Shown: positions 47,340-56,582, counted from the stretch's first letter. The stretch: 64,000 bases of DNA from Arthrobacter sp. StoSoilB19 (GCF_019977275.1 NZ_AP024650.1:1178001-1242000); one strand, 5' to 3'. Program-made: numbers and translations. The notes: generated from the sequence alone by a model not told the origin.

Positions 47340-48194
47340 ATGCTCAACAGGGAAAATCTTGAAAACCTGCTCACCAAGGGCGGCAACGTCGTCGGTTCCG
47401 ATGGTACGAAGATCGGCTCGATTGGCCAGTTGTACGCAGACGACGACACGGGTGAGCCCACTTGGGTCACGGTCAAGACCGGCCTTTTCGGCACTTCCGA
47501 ATCGTTCATCCCGGTCGAAGGCGCACGCCACCAGGACGACGACTTGGTAGTCCCCTACACCAAGGAGCACGTCAAGGACGCGCCCCGCGTGGACGCGGAC
47601 GGCCACCTCACCCCCGAGGAAGAGGACCGTCTTTACACCTACTACGAACGCGGTGCCCGGACCTACACGCAGGCGACCACCGGCACTGACCGGGACGTTG
47701 ACCTGCAGGGCGACGCCGACCTGAACGCCGGCACCCCCACGGCAGGCCTGGCGGCAGGCCACGGCACCTCCGACCGCGACACCACACGGGGAACCGTCGG
47801 CCACGACACCTCCGGCCCCACCACCGATGACGCCATGACGCGGTCGGAGGAACAGCTTCACGTGGGCACGGAGCGTGAGGCCACCGGCCGCGCGCGGCTG
47901 CGCAAGTACGTCACAACCGAGAACGTCACCAAGACCATCCCGGTGGAGCGCGAAGAAGTCCGCATTGAGCGCGAGCCCATCACGGACGCCAACCGCGGTG
48001 CCGCCATGGGCGGACCGGCCATCAGCGAGGAAGAGCACGAAGTGGTCCTCCATGAGGAGCGCCCGGTGGTGGAGAAGGAAGCCGTCCCCGTGGAGCGGGT
48101 CCGGCTGGACAAGGATGTTGTCCGCGACGACGTCACGGTCAACGAGGAAGTCCGCAAGGAAAACATCGAAACAGACGGCGGCAGCCGCCGCTGA
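47340..48194 (+). CDS. PRC-barrel and DUF2382 (YsnF/AvaK) stress protein
   Basis: A 284-residue hydrophilic protein. Residues 1-100 form a PRC barrel (GSDGTKIGSIGQLYADDDTGEPTWV in pieces); residues 160-280 form a DUF2382 domain with paired (I/V)PVEREEV-like and VVLHEERPVVEKEAVPVERV repeats. A Thr/Gly/Asp-rich linker joins them. AAGGAG lies before the ATG. This pairing is common in Actinobacteria, Deinococcus and cyanobacteria and is linked to general stress response, but no biochemical role is established. Upstream motif repeats suggest strong regulation. Confidence 0.88.
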   Translation: MLNRENLENLLTKGGNVVGSDGTKIGSIGQLYADDDTGEPTWVTVKTGLFGTSESFIPVEGARHQDDDLVVPYTKEHVKDAPRVDADGHLTPEEEDRLYTYYERGARTYTQATTGTDRDVDLQGDADLNAGTPTAGLAAGHGTSDRDTTRGTVGHDTSGPTTDDAMTRSEEQLHVGTEREATGRARLRKYVTTENVTKTIPVEREEVRIEREPITDANRGAAMGGPAISEEEHEVVLHEERPVVEKEAVPVERVRLDKDVVRDDVTVNEEVRKENIETDGGSRR

Positions 48195-48264
48195 CAGGTG
48201 CGGGGGGACTCGTCCCTACGTTCCGCGGGCAGGCTGGCTGAAACAGCGGCCCTGACACGGTGAA

Positions 48265-48348
48265 CGGCGCCGGGAGCCTACTTGGGGGCTCCCGGCGCCG
48301 CACTCTTTAAACGCTGGTGCAGCCGCGCATAAACGTGGCTGCACCAGC
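48265..48348 (+). terminator. Two consecutive hairpins after the DUF2382 gene
   Basis: Hairpin 1: 14-base-pair stem 48265-48278 with 48287-48300, followed by CACTCTTT. Hairpin 2: 12-base-pair stem 48313-48324 with 48337-48348. The first is a likely terminator. The rest of the gap to 48631 has no supported gene. Confidence 0.8.
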
Positions 48349-48631
48349 CAGTAGGACGAATATCTTCAGAACTTACGGTTCATCTCTCATTCGCGGCTCC
48401 TGTTTTCCCGGTTTACGGAATCCGGGTCATCGAACTGGCGCCGGGTCACGGCGGCGGCCAGCAGAAATCGCAGCACGCCCTCGGCGGGGCAGCGGGTGTT
48501 GGTTTCTACCAATTTTACGGCGGCCTCCAGGAAAAAGCGCCGGCGTCGCGGTCATTTGATTGATCATCCGCGCCCCCGTGGAGCCTGTCGTTCGCGGGCA
48601 GAGCCCACCCGGCGTGACACCATGGAGCACG

Positions 48632-49948
48632 ATGAAACTGCGCGCTGACCAGACCGGAGACCGTGGCCTTCCCATGCCGTTGTGGCTGCAGGGAGCCCTT
48701 GAAACGGCGCAGGCGGCCATCATTTCCGCGCTGGTGGTGGTGGCGCCCATCGTGGCTGTCTGGGCCACCGCCGGTTTCCAGAACGGGCAGTTCGAGGTCC
48801 TGGCCCGGCTGGCAGGCCAGTCCTGGCTCCTCGTGCACGGCGTGCCGCTGGAACTGGCGGGTGCGGGACCGCAGGCGGCCACGCACGGCGGAACCGGCGT
48901 CCTCAGCCTGATTCCCCTGGGCCTGACCCTGATTCCGTTCCTCCTTGCCTGGCGGGCTGGCCGCCGGCTGGCCCGTGCTTCCTACACGGACCAGCTGTGG
49001 CAGGCGCTGCTTGGATCCTGGGTGGTCTACGGGGCTTTCGGCGCCGCCACCGGGTTCGTCTGCCGCAATGCCGACGTCGTCATCAATCTTTGGTACGCCA
49101 TGCTGGTTCCCCTGGTTCCCTACGGACTGGGCATGGTGATCGGCGCGCGCAGGGAAGCAGGATCCTGGAGCCGGCTCATCGGCGTTGACGCGGTGGACTG
49201 GCTTTCGCGCACCAGCCAGCATTCACGCTGGGCCGGTTCCTACTTCGCGTCGGTGGCCAAGGCAGGATTCGTGGCGGTGGTGTCCGCGCTTGCGTTGGCA
49301 GCAGCGCTGCTCGCAGTTGACCTGTTCATCCACTGGAACCTTGTGGTGTCTGTCTATGAAGCGCTCGACGCCGGCCCGGTGGGAGGTGCCGCCCTCACCA
49401 TCGCGCAGCTCGGCTTCCTGCCCAACCTTGTGGTCTTCGCCCTCGCCTGGACATCCGGTGCCGGCTTCGCCATGGGCGTGGGCTCCCAGGTGGGTCCGCT
49501 GGGCACCGCCGTGGGTCCGCTTCCGTCCATCCCCGTCCTGGCCGCCATCCCCTCGGGCCCCCTGGATTACGCCTTCGTGGCCATGATCGTTCCGGTGCTG
49601 GCCGGTGTCATGGCGGGGTGGTGGTTCCTCCGGGAGGGAGAGAACCACTTTGATGAGTGGCTTGCCATCAAGGTCCACGCCCGCTGGTTCACGGCGACAG
49701 TTTCCACCCTCGCCCTTGGCGCGCTGGCCGGCGTGGCCGCGGGGCTGCTGACTCTGTGCCTGGCCTGGGTTGCCAGGGGTTCAGCCGGGGTGGGCCGCCT
49801 GACCGCCATTGGACCTGACCCGCTGTGGACGGGACTGTGGGTGGCCGCCGAGGTGGCTGCCGGCGTCGTGATTGGCTACGCAGCCGGACCATGGCTGGAA
49901 CGCGAGAAAAGCACGGCTGTTGAACGGGACGCGGAACTGGTCCACTAG
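48632..49948 (+). CDS. DUF6350/PerM-like integral membrane protein
   Basis: A 438-residue protein with nine or ten membrane segments. GHGVPLELAG-like, ALLGSWVVYGAFGAATG and the final EVAAGVVIGYAAGPWLE region, together with its place just before purN and purH, match DUF6350, the family of Mycobacterium PerM, which supports cell division during stress and persistence. ATG at 48632 with GGAG before it; an in-frame extension to 48560 is unlikely. The assignment rests mostly on synteny and topology. Confidence 0.78.
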   Translation: MKLRADQTGDRGLPMPLWLQGALETAQAAIISALVVVAPIVAVWATAGFQNGQFEVLARLAGQSWLLVHGVPLELAGAGPQAATHGGTGVLSLIPLGLTLIPFLLAWRAGRRLARASYTDQLWQALLGSWVVYGAFGAATGFVCRNADVVINLWYAMLVPLVPYGLGMVIGARREAGSWSRLIGVDAVDWLSRTSQHSRWAGSYFASVAKAGFVAVVSALALAAALLAVDLFIHWNLVVSVYEALDAGPVGGAALTIAQLGFLPNLVVFALAWTSGAGFAMGVGSQVGPLGTAVGPLPSIPVLAAIPSGPLDYAFVAMIVPVLAGVMAGWWFLREGENHFDEWLAIKVHARWFTATVSTLALGALAGVAAGLLTLCLAWVARGSAGVGRLTAIGPDPLWTGLWVAAEVAAGVVIGYAAGPWLEREKSTAVERDAELVH

Positions 49949-49962
49949 GACCTGCGCGGGGC

Positions 49963-50394
49963 CTAGCGCACCTTGGTGGGCAGGACGTCCTGGAACTGCA
50001 CCATGCAGGCGTGGGTGGCCCGGTCCGTCAGCGCACGGCCAAGGCAGGCCTGGTACTCGCGGACCTGGTCAAAGAGGACCATGGTGGTGACAATCAGCAG
50101 CACCATGACGGCAGCGACCACCAGGCCGGAAATGGTGCCGAAGAGAATCAGCTTGGATTCCTTCAACCGGACTGCGCGGACCAGCAGGACAATTCCCAGG
50201 ACCAGGCCCGAGGCGGTGAGCACCGTGGTCAGCCAGAGGTAGCCCACATCCAGCTGGTAGACGAAGAACGCGCCGAGCACCGAGACCGCGAACATCCGGA
50301 ACAGGGTCTGGGTCTTGGCGAGGGACGCTTTCGCCGCCTCGCTGAGCGGGGGCCTGACCTGCTGCTGCCCGCTCCGGCCCGGTTCGCTGTTCAT
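49963..50394 (-). CDS. Small membrane protein between perM-like gene and purN
   Basis: A 143-residue protein with three membrane segments (about residues 34-52, 58-76, 84-106) and a soluble C-terminal end carrying two cysteines (YQACLGR and HACMVQ). No family recognised. Divergent from purN, with only 39 bases between starts, so their promoters overlap. Its end is 14 bases from the perM-like gene. Confidence 0.75.
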   Translation of the reverse strand: MNSEPGRSGQQQVRPPLSEAAKASLAKTQTLFRMFAVSVLGAFFVYQLDVGYLWLTTVLTASGLVLGIVLLVRAVRLKESKLILFGTISGLVVAAVMVLLIVTTMVLFDQVREYQACLGRALTDRATHACMVQFQDVLPTKVR

Positions 50395-50421
50395 GTTTTC
50401 CAGCGTACGCGAGCCTGCACC

Positions 50422-50433
50422 TAAGCTGGACCA
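50422..50433 (+). promoter_or_regulatory. Leaderless-type -10 element of purN
   Basis: TAAGCT (50422-50427) is followed by six bases and then the purN ATG at 50434. TAnnnT-N6-ATG is the usual signature of leaderless transcripts in actinobacteria, and no ribosome site is present. Confidence 0.6.
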
Positions 50434-51027
50434 ATGCGTATCGTCGTCCTCGTTTCCGGCACCGGGTCCAATCTCCAGGCAGTCATCGACGCCGTCAAGG
50501 CGGGCGGGCTCGCTGTGGAAATCGCTGCGGTGGGCGCGGACCGCGAAGGAACGTACGGCGTCGAACGCTCCGCTGCCGCAGGCATCCCCACGTTCGTGGT
50601 GGACTTCAAGGCCTACCCGGACCGTGCCGACTGGAATGCCGCCCTGACCGAAGCCGTGGCCGCCTACAAGCCGGACGTGGTGGTGTCTTCAGGGTTCATG
50701 CGGATTGTCAGCCCCGGTTTCATCGACGCGTTCAACGGCAGGTACCTCAACACGCACCCGGCGCTGCTGCCGGCGTTCCCAGGGGCCCATGGCGTGCGGG
50801 ATGCGATGGCATACGGGGTGAAGGTCACGGGCTGCACCGTCCACTGGGCGGACGCGGGCGTGGACACCGGCCCCATCATTGCCCAGGAGGCCGTGACCAT
50901 CGAGGACTCAGACACCGAGGAAACGCTGCACGAACGCATCAAGGTGGTGGAGCGGCGGCTCCTGGTCTCCACCTTGGCGGCCCTCGCCGCAGACCCCTCG
51001 TTCCCGTCCCCCCAGCCCCCCAACTAG
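50434..51027 (+). CDS. purN: Phosphoribosylglycinamide formyltransferase
   Basis: A 197-residue enzyme of de novo purine synthesis; it moves a formyl group from 10-formyltetrahydrofolate to GAR. N-terminal VVLVSGTGSNLQAVID is the phosphate loop; catalytic residues lie in YLNTHPALLPAFPG (Asn-x-His) and GVDTGPII (Asp). Full length for actinobacterial PurN. purH, which acts later in the same pathway, is 2.6 kb downstream; the pair is normally adjacent in related genomes, so the two genes now between them (DUF559 and MFS) look like insertions. Confidence 0.95.
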   Translation: MRIVVLVSGTGSNLQAVIDAVKAGGLAVEIAAVGADREGTYGVERSAAAGIPTFVVDFKAYPDRADWNAALTEAVAAYKPDVVVSSGFMRIVSPGFIDAFNGRYLNTHPALLPAFPGAHGVRDAMAYGVKVTGCTVHWADAGVDTGPIIAQEAVTIEDSDTEETLHERIKVVERRLLVSTLAALAADPSFPSPQPPN

Positions 51028-51075
51028 CTCGCAGTTGTTGTCGTTTTGACCCGTCAAAACGACAACAACTGCGAG
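51028..51075. repeat. Perfect 48-base palindrome, copy A
   Basis: A 23-base arm (51028-51050) and its exact reverse complement (51053-51075) with a 2-base spacer. The left arm begins CTCGCAGTTG directly after the purN stop codon. It may act as a terminator or as a REP-like element. A diverged copy lies at 52099, directly after the stop of the next gene. Confidence 0.92.
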
Positions 51076-51147
51076 TCACTTAATCATCGCCGCAGCTGGC
51101 TGTGGATAACTCCGGCAGATGGCAGAAGTGTTTGCGACTATGGTCGC

Positions 51148-52098
51148 GTGAAGACGCCTCGTCCACTTCCCGCCGAGATCGCCCGGGTGCCGTTTACGTG
51201 CCAGGAAGCGGTCGACGCCGGCGTAACTCTTAGGCGCCTGCGCCACGGAGAGCTGGACGCCCCCAGCCGCGGCATCAGGGTCCCGCAAGACGGCTCGGGC
51301 CAGGGTCGAGAGGGCACGGCCCTGTCTGAAGCCTTGAGGCCGTTTACGAGGATCACTTCGTTTTCGGCGGTGTCCCACGCCACGGCCTTCACGTTCTGGA
51401 GTTTTCCTGGTTTTTTGCCCGGTCATGAGGACCCGCTGATCCATATCTCCCGTCCGGACACCATGGCTATTCCCCGCCGCAAGGGCGTTGTCGGCCACGT
51501 AGGACAGTTCTTCGATGACGAGATCGTGCACGTGGAAGGGGTGCTGGTAACCAGCAGGCCCCGGACATGGCTGGACAATGCCCGAAGGATGAGCGTTGAG
51601 GAGCTGACGGTAGTGGCGGACCATCTTCTGCGGGTGCCGAGGGCTGCGTTCGAAATCAGGACGGAGCCGTTTTGTACCCTTGGGCAGTTGTCCGACATGT
51701 TGGATCGACACAAAGGTACACCCGGCATCCGGAAGGCAAGACTTGCCCTGGAGTTGGCGCGGGTTGGTTCGGACTCGGCGCCGGAGACGCGGCTTCGGCT
51801 TGCCCTGAACGCCGCGTGCCTGCCTGAGCCGATGCTGAATATGCCCATCGAACTTCGCCCCGGCGTCATTCGTCAGCCTGACCTGAGCTACCCGGAGTAC
51901 AGGATTGCGGTGGAATACGACGGCGACGGCCATTCCGAGCCACAACAGATCGTTAGGGATATCGACCGCGAGGAGGATTTCAGCCGAGGAGGATGGCTGC
52001 TCGTGAGGATCTCAAAGCGCCACATGCAAAACCAGGCGTTGTCCGCCCTCTCGAAAGTGCGCGGGGCGCTTCTCAGCAGAGGCTGGGTACCAAAGTAG
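51148..52098 (+). CDS. AbiEi-like/DUF559 nuclease-like protein
   Basis: A 316-residue protein. Residues 1-65 look like the AbiEi-type winged helix (ARVPFTCQEAVDAGVTLRRLRHGEL in pieces); the C-terminal 110 residues are DUF559, related to Vsr endonucleases, with APETRLR, RQPDLSYPEYRIAVEYDGDGH and the final RISKRHM. The Glu, Asp and E-x-D residues of the PD-(D/E)XK core seem kept. The GTG at 51148 follows TATGGT by 3 bases and lacks a ribosome site. The gene is bracketed by palindrome copies and splits the usual purN-purH order. Function unknown; defence, repair or mobility are possible. Confidence 0.8.
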   Translation: MKTPRPLPAEIARVPFTCQEAVDAGVTLRRLRHGELDAPSRGIRVPQDGSGQGREGTALSEALRPFTRITSFSAVSHATAFTFWSFPGFLPGHEDPLIHISRPDTMAIPRRKGVVGHVGQFFDDEIVHVEGVLVTSRPRTWLDNARRMSVEELTVVADHLLRVPRAAFEIRTEPFCTLGQLSDMLDRHKGTPGIRKARLALELARVGSDSAPETRLRLALNAACLPEPMLNMPIELRPGVIRQPDLSYPEYRIAVEYDGDGHSEPQQIVRDIDREEDFSRGGWLLVRISKRHMQNQALSALSKVRGALLSRGWVPK

Positions 52099-52149
52099 CT
52101 CGCAGTTGATGCCGTTTTGACGTGCGAGAACGACAGCAACTGCGCGAGT
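52099..52149. repeat. Imperfect palindrome, copy B
   Basis: Shares TAGCTCGCAGTTG with copy A (here 52096-52108, including the stop codon) and CCGTTTTGAC. The right arm, ending CAACTGCGCGAG, has an extra CG and several changes, so the stem is weaker. Same placement as copy A: immediately after a stop codon. Confidence 0.82.
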
Positions 52150-52163
52150 CAGTTGGGAGCCGT

Positions 52164-53516
52164 CTACTGCAGCCGGCGCTGGCGGGTTTCGGGGGAGAAG
52201 AACGCCATCCACAAAACGGAGACCAGTACCAGGGCTCCCGCCAGTGCAAACGACGTTGCAAGCCCGAGTTCCGGCCAGAAGTAGTTCGCGAAGATCAGCG
52301 GCCCAAAACCTGCGCCGAGGCGCGAGAACGTGGATGCCCAGCCGAAGCCGGTGCCGCGCAGTTCTGTGGGATAGAGCTCGGACACGTAGGCATACAGCAC
52401 GGGGATGGCCACCTGCACCACGAAGCCGAACACCAGCAGCCAGAACACCGCGGCCGTGGGGATGTCCACCACGAAAGCCACAATCACCAGCGTAAGTGCG
52501 GACAGCGGGCCGGTGATGGCCAGGATCCATTTGCGGCCCACACGCTCCACCAGGAGCGCTGCCACCACCACGCCAAGGAAGCCGACGGCGGCCATGGAGG
52601 CTGTTGTGACGAACGCCTTGTACTCGGCGAACCCTGCGCCGATGAGGATGCGCGGCATCCAGGTCAGGGACAAGTAGTAAACCAGCAGGATGCTGAAGAA
52701 CAGGGACCATGCGGCGGCGGTGATCTTCCAGCTGAACTGCCACACTGAGCGCAGCTGCGTCCAGGCGCTGCCGGCGGAGAGCCGCGGGACATCCCTGGCG
52801 TCCGGAAGGCTGTAGGCACGCGGTTCTGCCCCGGTTGCTTCCACCAGTCCGTCGATGATCCGGGCCGCTTCCTCCCGCCGGCCTTTCCGGATCAGGAACA
52901 GCGGGGACTCGGGCACGCTGCGCCGGACCCAGAAAACCAGCAGCGCCGGCAGGACCATCACCAGCATGGTCAGCCGCCAGTCGCCGTAAAGGGCCACCAG
53001 CCCGGCGGAGACGAATCCCGCCAGGGCAGCGCCGATTGGCCACCAGCCATCCATGGCCGTAAGCACTTTGCCGCGCTGCTTCCGCGGCGTGAACTCACCC
53101 ACCAGTGCGTAGTCCACGGGAATGCAGCCGCCAAGGCCGAATCCTGCCAGGAACCGGAAGGCGCAGAACCAGATGAAGTCGGGGGCGAAGGCGCCGCACA
53201 CGGTGAACACGGAGAAGAGCAGGAGGGTTGCCGTGAAGGCCTTCTTGCGCCCAACGGTGTCCGCGATGGTCCCCCAGATGAAGGCGCCCAGCGCCATGCC
53301 GACCAGGTTCGCCGTGCCCACCCAGGCCGCTTCCCCCGCGGAAAGGGACCAGTGCTTGGACAGCAGCGGAATCAGGATGCCGTTCAGGGTTACATCCCAG
53401 GCATCGAACATGAAGCCGAGGCCTCCGATCAGGAAGATCCTGCCCTGGACTTTCCATCGCCAGGGCAGTTCCTGGACCACCTGTTCGCCGCTGGGCACAG
53501 TGGTGTATGTATTCAT
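52164..53516 (-). CDS. MFS transporter, sugar/metabolite:H+ symporter type
   Basis: A 450-residue major facilitator with 12 membrane segments. Loop 2-3 contains GTIADTVGRKKAF and loop 4 has PVDYALVGEFTPRKQRGKVL, both typical of the sugar/aromatic acid symporter and SV2-like groups; loop 8-9 has LVERVGRKW. GGAGGCGGCG precedes the ATG at 53516. Substrate unknown. Divergent from purH. Confidence 0.88.
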   Translation of the reverse strand: MNTYTTVPSGEQVVQELPWRWKVQGRIFLIGGLGFMFDAWDVTLNGILIPLLSKHWSLSAGEAAWVGTANLVGMALGAFIWGTIADTVGRKKAFTATLLLFSVFTVCGAFAPDFIWFCAFRFLAGFGLGGCIPVDYALVGEFTPRKQRGKVLTAMDGWWPIGAALAGFVSAGLVALYGDWRLTMLVMVLPALLVFWVRRSVPESPLFLIRKGRREEAARIIDGLVEATGAEPRAYSLPDARDVPRLSAGSAWTQLRSVWQFSWKITAAAWSLFFSILLVYYLSLTWMPRILIGAGFAEYKAFVTTASMAAVGFLGVVVAALLVERVGRKWILAITGPLSALTLVIVAFVVDIPTAAVFWLLVFGFVVQVAIPVLYAYVSELYPTELRGTGFGWASTFSRLGAGFGPLIFANYFWPELGLATSFALAGALVLVSVLWMAFFSPETRQRRLQ

Positions 53517-53659
53517 CGCCGCCTCCTGTCCAAAACTTTAGCCCGGCCCCAGCCCGTTCACACTCCGGCGTCCACGCCGGGCAACCGCGCCCTTCGCGAT
53601 AAACTGGCCCTATCCCCACCAACCGCGGCCCTGTACCGCGAGATAAGACGGAGACATTT

Positions 53660-55345
53660 GTGAGCTTCACGCAGCATGAGCGCGTATCCATTGACCGTGT
53701 ACCCATCCGCCGGGCCCTGATCTCGGTTTACGACAAAACCGGTCTGGAGGAGCTCGCCACGGGCCTGCACGCAGCGGGCGTGAAGCTCGTCTCCACCGGC
53801 TCCACGGCAAAGAAGATCGCCGCCGCGGGCATCCCCGTGCAGGAGGTGGAGGAAGTCACCGGTTCCCCCGAAATGCTGGACGGCCGCGTCAAGACGCTGC
53901 ACCCGCGTGTGCACGGCGGCATCCTGGCGGACCGGCGCGTTCCGGCCCACATGGAAACCCTTGCCAGCATGGACATCGAAGCCTTCGACCTGGTGGTGGT
54001 GAACCTCTACCCGTTCGTGGAGACCGTCAAGTCCGGCGCCGCCCAGGATGACGTCGTCGAACAGATCGACATCGGAGGCCCCGCCATGGTGCGTTCGGCC
54101 GCCAAGAACCACGCCGCCGTCGCCATTGTGGTGGACCCGTCCTTCTACGGCCAGGTGGTGGAGGCCGCCGCCGCCGGCGGTTTCGACCTCAAGACCCGCC
54201 GCCGCCTCGCCGCCAAGGCCTTCGCCCACACCGCGTCTTATGACAACGCGGTTGCCACCTGGACCGCCAGCCAGTTCCTGGACGAGGACGGCGACGGCGT
54301 CATCGACTGGCCTGCCTACGCCGGCCTGTCCCTGGAACGCTCCGAGGTCCTCCGCTACGGCGAAAACCCGCACCAGCAGGCTGCACTGTACGTGGACAAA
54401 GCCGCCCCGGTGGGCATCGCCCAGGCGGACCAGCTGCACGGCAAGGCCATGAGCTACAACAACTTCGTGGACGCCGACGCCGCCCTGCGCGCTGCCTATG
54501 ACTTCAGCGAGCCCGCCGTCGCCATCATCAAGCACGCCAACCCCTGCGGTGTGGCCGTCGGCTCCAAGGACGCCGCAGACCCCATCGCCGACGCGCACGC
54601 CAAGGCCCACGCCTGCGACCCCGTCTCCGCGTTCGGCGGCGTCATCGCCGCAAACCGCCCCGTCACCGCAGGCATGGCCAACACCGTCAAGGACATCTTC
54701 ACCGAAGTGGTCATCGCCCCCGGCTTCGAGCCGGAAGCCGTGGAGATCCTGTCCAAGAAGAAGAACATCCGCCTGCTCGCCCTTCCCGAAGGCTACGGCC
54801 GTTACCCCACGGAGTTCCGCCAGGTCTCCGGGGGCATGCTGGTCCAGGTAAGCGACAAGGTGGACGCCGATGGCGACAACCCCGCCAACTGGACCCTCGC
54901 AGCCGGTGAAGCAGCGGACGAGAAGACCCTCGCGGACCTTGCCTTCGCCTGGACAGCCTGCCGGGCCGCCAAGTCCAACGCCATCCTCCTCGCCGAGAAC
55001 GGCGCAGCTGTGGGCATCGGCATGGGCCAGGTCAACCGGCTCGACTCCTGCCGCCTGGCCGTGGAGCGGGCCAACACGCTGGGCGTCACGGTGGAGTCCG
55101 ACGTCGAAGGTGCCGGCGGTGCCTCCAACGCCAGCGCTGCCGGCGCACCGCAGCGGGCCCGCGGCGCCGTGGCTGCCTCCGACGCGTTCTTCCCGTTCGC
55201 CGACGGCCTCCAGATCCTGATCGACGCCGGTGTCCGCGCTGTCGTGCAGCCGGGCGGATCCGTGCGCGATGAAGAGGTGATCGCGGCAGCCAATGCGGCC
55301 GGCATCACCATGTACTTCACCGGGGCCCGCCACTTCTTCCACTAG
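53660..55345 (+). CDS. purH: AICAR transformylase/IMP cyclohydrolase
   Basis: A 561-residue bifunctional enzyme that does the last two steps of IMP synthesis. The N-terminal cyclohydrolase has [21 protein letters not shown] and [13 protein letters not shown]; the transformylase has [21 protein letters not shown], the [10 protein letters not shown] loop and the C-terminal ARHFFH. The length is slightly above the E. coli enzyme because of an acidic/Ala insert near residues 475-505 ([15 protein letters not shown]). GTG start with GGAG upstream. A strong terminator follows. Confidence 0.96.
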   Translation: MSFTQHERVSIDRVPIRRALISVYDKTGLEELATGLHAAGVKLVSTGSTAKKIAAAGIPVQEVEEVTGSPEMLDGRVKTLHPRVHGGILADRRVPAHMETLASMDIEAFDLVVVNLYPFVETVKSGAAQDDVVEQIDIGGPAMVRSAAKNHAAVAIVVDPSFYGQVVEAAAAGGFDLKTRRRLAAKAFAHTASYDNAVATWTASQFLDEDGDGVIDWPAYAGLSLERSEVLRYGENPHQQAALYVDKAAPVGIAQADQLHGKAMSYNNFVDADAALRAAYDFSEPAVAIIKHANPCGVAVGSKDAADPIADAHAKAHACDPVSAFGGVIAANRPVTAGMANTVKDIFTEVVIAPGFEPEAVEILSKKKNIRLLALPEGYGRYPTEFRQVSGGMLVQVSDKVDADGDNPANWTLAAGEAADEKTLADLAFAWTACRAAKSNAILLAENGAAVGIGMGQVNRLDSCRLAVERANTLGVTVESDVEGAGGASNASAAGAPQRARGAVAASDAFFPFADGLQILIDAGVRAVVQPGGSVRDEEVIAAANAAGITMYFTGARHFFH

Positions 55346-55350
55346 GACAA

Positions 55351-55394
55351 ACGACGGCGCCCGCCCCCTGAGCAAAGGGGGCGGGCGCCGTCGT
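55351..55394 (+). terminator. purH terminator
   Basis: A perfect 19-base-pair hairpin, 55351-55369 with 55376-55394 and loop GAGCAA, six bases after the purH stop. Confidence 0.93.
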
Positions 55395-55406
55395 CGTTGT
55401 GCCGGC

Positions 55407-55580
55407 TTAGTCCTGGTCAGCTGAACCGGGGCCGGGCTCCGGAAGTTGGATCTCCCGGGGCTTGGCCTCTGCCATTCGTTGCTTTGTCCAGTACTCGAGG
55501 ACTTCCTCGTGTGACTGGGTCAGGTCAACGTGGCTGACAGGATCCTCGTCGGGCCCGGGTTCCTTAGGATTTTGCTGCAC
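55407..55580 (-). CDS. Micro-ORF with protease propeptide-like motif
   Basis: A 57-residue acidic ORF that starts with GTG at 55580, inside the last codons of the S1 protease gene in another frame, and ends at 55407. It has no signal peptide. Residues 27-41 read VLEYWTKQRMAEAKP, very like ADYWTPERMQSAIP in the N-terminal region of the protease next to it. No ribosome site is seen, but translation could be coupled to the protease stop at 55564. The end (PEPGPGSADQD) looks disordered. The shared motif argues that the ORF is real; function unknown, with protease inhibitor or folding helper as possibilities. Confidence 0.6.
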   Translation of the reverse strand: MQQNPKEPGPDEDPVSHVDLTQSHEEVLEYWTKQRMAEAKPREIQLPEPGPGSADQD

Positions 55581-56529
55581 TGGCGTAGGTTGCCTGGATG
55601 ACTGAGCCCCAGTATGGGCCGTACATCACGGCAGAACGGTTGTAGCCGTAGCTGTTGATGGAGTTCTGCACGCCATCGGAGCTGGTCCCGATGAACCACG
55701 GGCCGCCTGAGGAACCCCCGGTCATGTCGCAGGGGATGCCCTGGCTGTTGAACTGCGGGTTGTTCGGATCATTGGTTGCCGTGCCGGTGCAGCTCTTGAG
55801 GGTCTCACCGTTGTACGGGGCAGCGGCGGGGTAGCCGTAGGACTTGTAGGTCAGGCCCCGGGCCTGGTTGAAGGCCACGCCCGAGCCTCCGACCACAGCG
55901 GTGAGGTTCTTGCCGTTCAGGGGGTTCATGACGGCGAAGCCGGTGTCGTACGTCATGTCACCGTTTGAGACCCACTGGCTCGGCGCGTACAGGGCCCGTG
56001 CAGACCACTTGCCATACGGTGCTGCGCCATTCTCATAGGCAGGAACAAAGACGAAGTTGGTGGCGTACGCTCCAGGCCCCTCGTTAACGCAGTGTCCCGC
56101 TGTGGCAACCGTGCTGCCGTTGGTCGATGAGACAGCGTTGCCGGAGCACACATAGTTGGCGCCCCCCAGGGTGAAGAAGACCTTGCCGATGTGGCTGACC
56201 GGCGTTTCGCTCTTGGCAGTGCTGCCGGTGCTCTTGGTGCCCTTGGTGGAAGACGGTTTGCCCTTCTCCACGACGGCTGCGCTGGAGCGGTTGCCGCGTT
56301 CCAGCGCCTTGCCGGCAAGGGTATCGCCGGGGATGGCGCTCTGCATCCGCTCCGGTGTCCAGTAGTCGGCAGCACCCGCCGCGTCAAGGACAGCACTGGT
56401 AACGGACGGATTCGTGTGGTCGTCCGCCGCTGCTGGTGTTGCGGTGGCGGCACCTGCACTGGTGAAAGCCAGAACGGCGGCCGCGGAGAGGCTCAGGAGG
56501 GCGGAAGCCAGAGACCTGGTGCTTGTCAT
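55564..56529 (-). CDS. Secreted S1-family serine protease
   Basis: A 321-residue trypsin-fold protease with signal peptide (residues 1-34), a pro-region (about 35-112, with YWTPERM at 56-62) and a protease domain. The triad is H146 (TAGHCV), D195 (TYDTGF) and S274 (GGSSGGPW); C128 and C147 probably form the disulfide next to the histidine. The sequence resembles glutamyl endopeptidases and related V8-like enzymes. ATG at 56529 with AGGACAAC upstream and a good promoter further up. Cleavage specificity is inferred only from family. The micro-ORF overlaps its 3' end. Confidence 0.89.
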   Translation of the reverse strand: MTSTRSLASALLSLSAAAVLAFTSAGAATATPAAADDHTNPSVTSAVLDAAGAADYWTPERMQSAIPGDTLAGKALERGNRSSAAVVEKGKPSSTKGTKSTGSTAKSETPVSHIGKVFFTLGGANYVCSGNAVSSTNGSTVATAGHCVNEGPGAYATNFVFVPAYENGAAPYGKWSARALYAPSQWVSNGDMTYDTGFAVMNPLNGKNLTAVVGGSGVAFNQARGLTYKSYGYPAAAPYNGETLKSCTGTATNDPNNPQFNSQGIPCDMTGGSSGGPWFIGTSSDGVQNSINSYGYNRSAVMYGPYWGSVIQATYASAAKS

Positions 56530-56582
56530 TGTTGTCCTGTCTGAACGGGGAAAGGCGTGGGAATGCCAAGTGTGACCCTGCG

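Noticed and set aside
48317..48559. 80-codon frame between the DUF2382 and PerM-like genes
   Set aside because: Begins inside a hairpin, no ribosome site, composition not coding-like.
51028..51075. CRISPR-like repeat or IS end
   Set aside because: Only two copies, no spacers, no transposase with terminal repeats; treated as a palindromic element instead.
53558..55375. 605-codon frame opposite purH
   Set aside because: Covers purH and its terminator on the other strand; low-complexity product.
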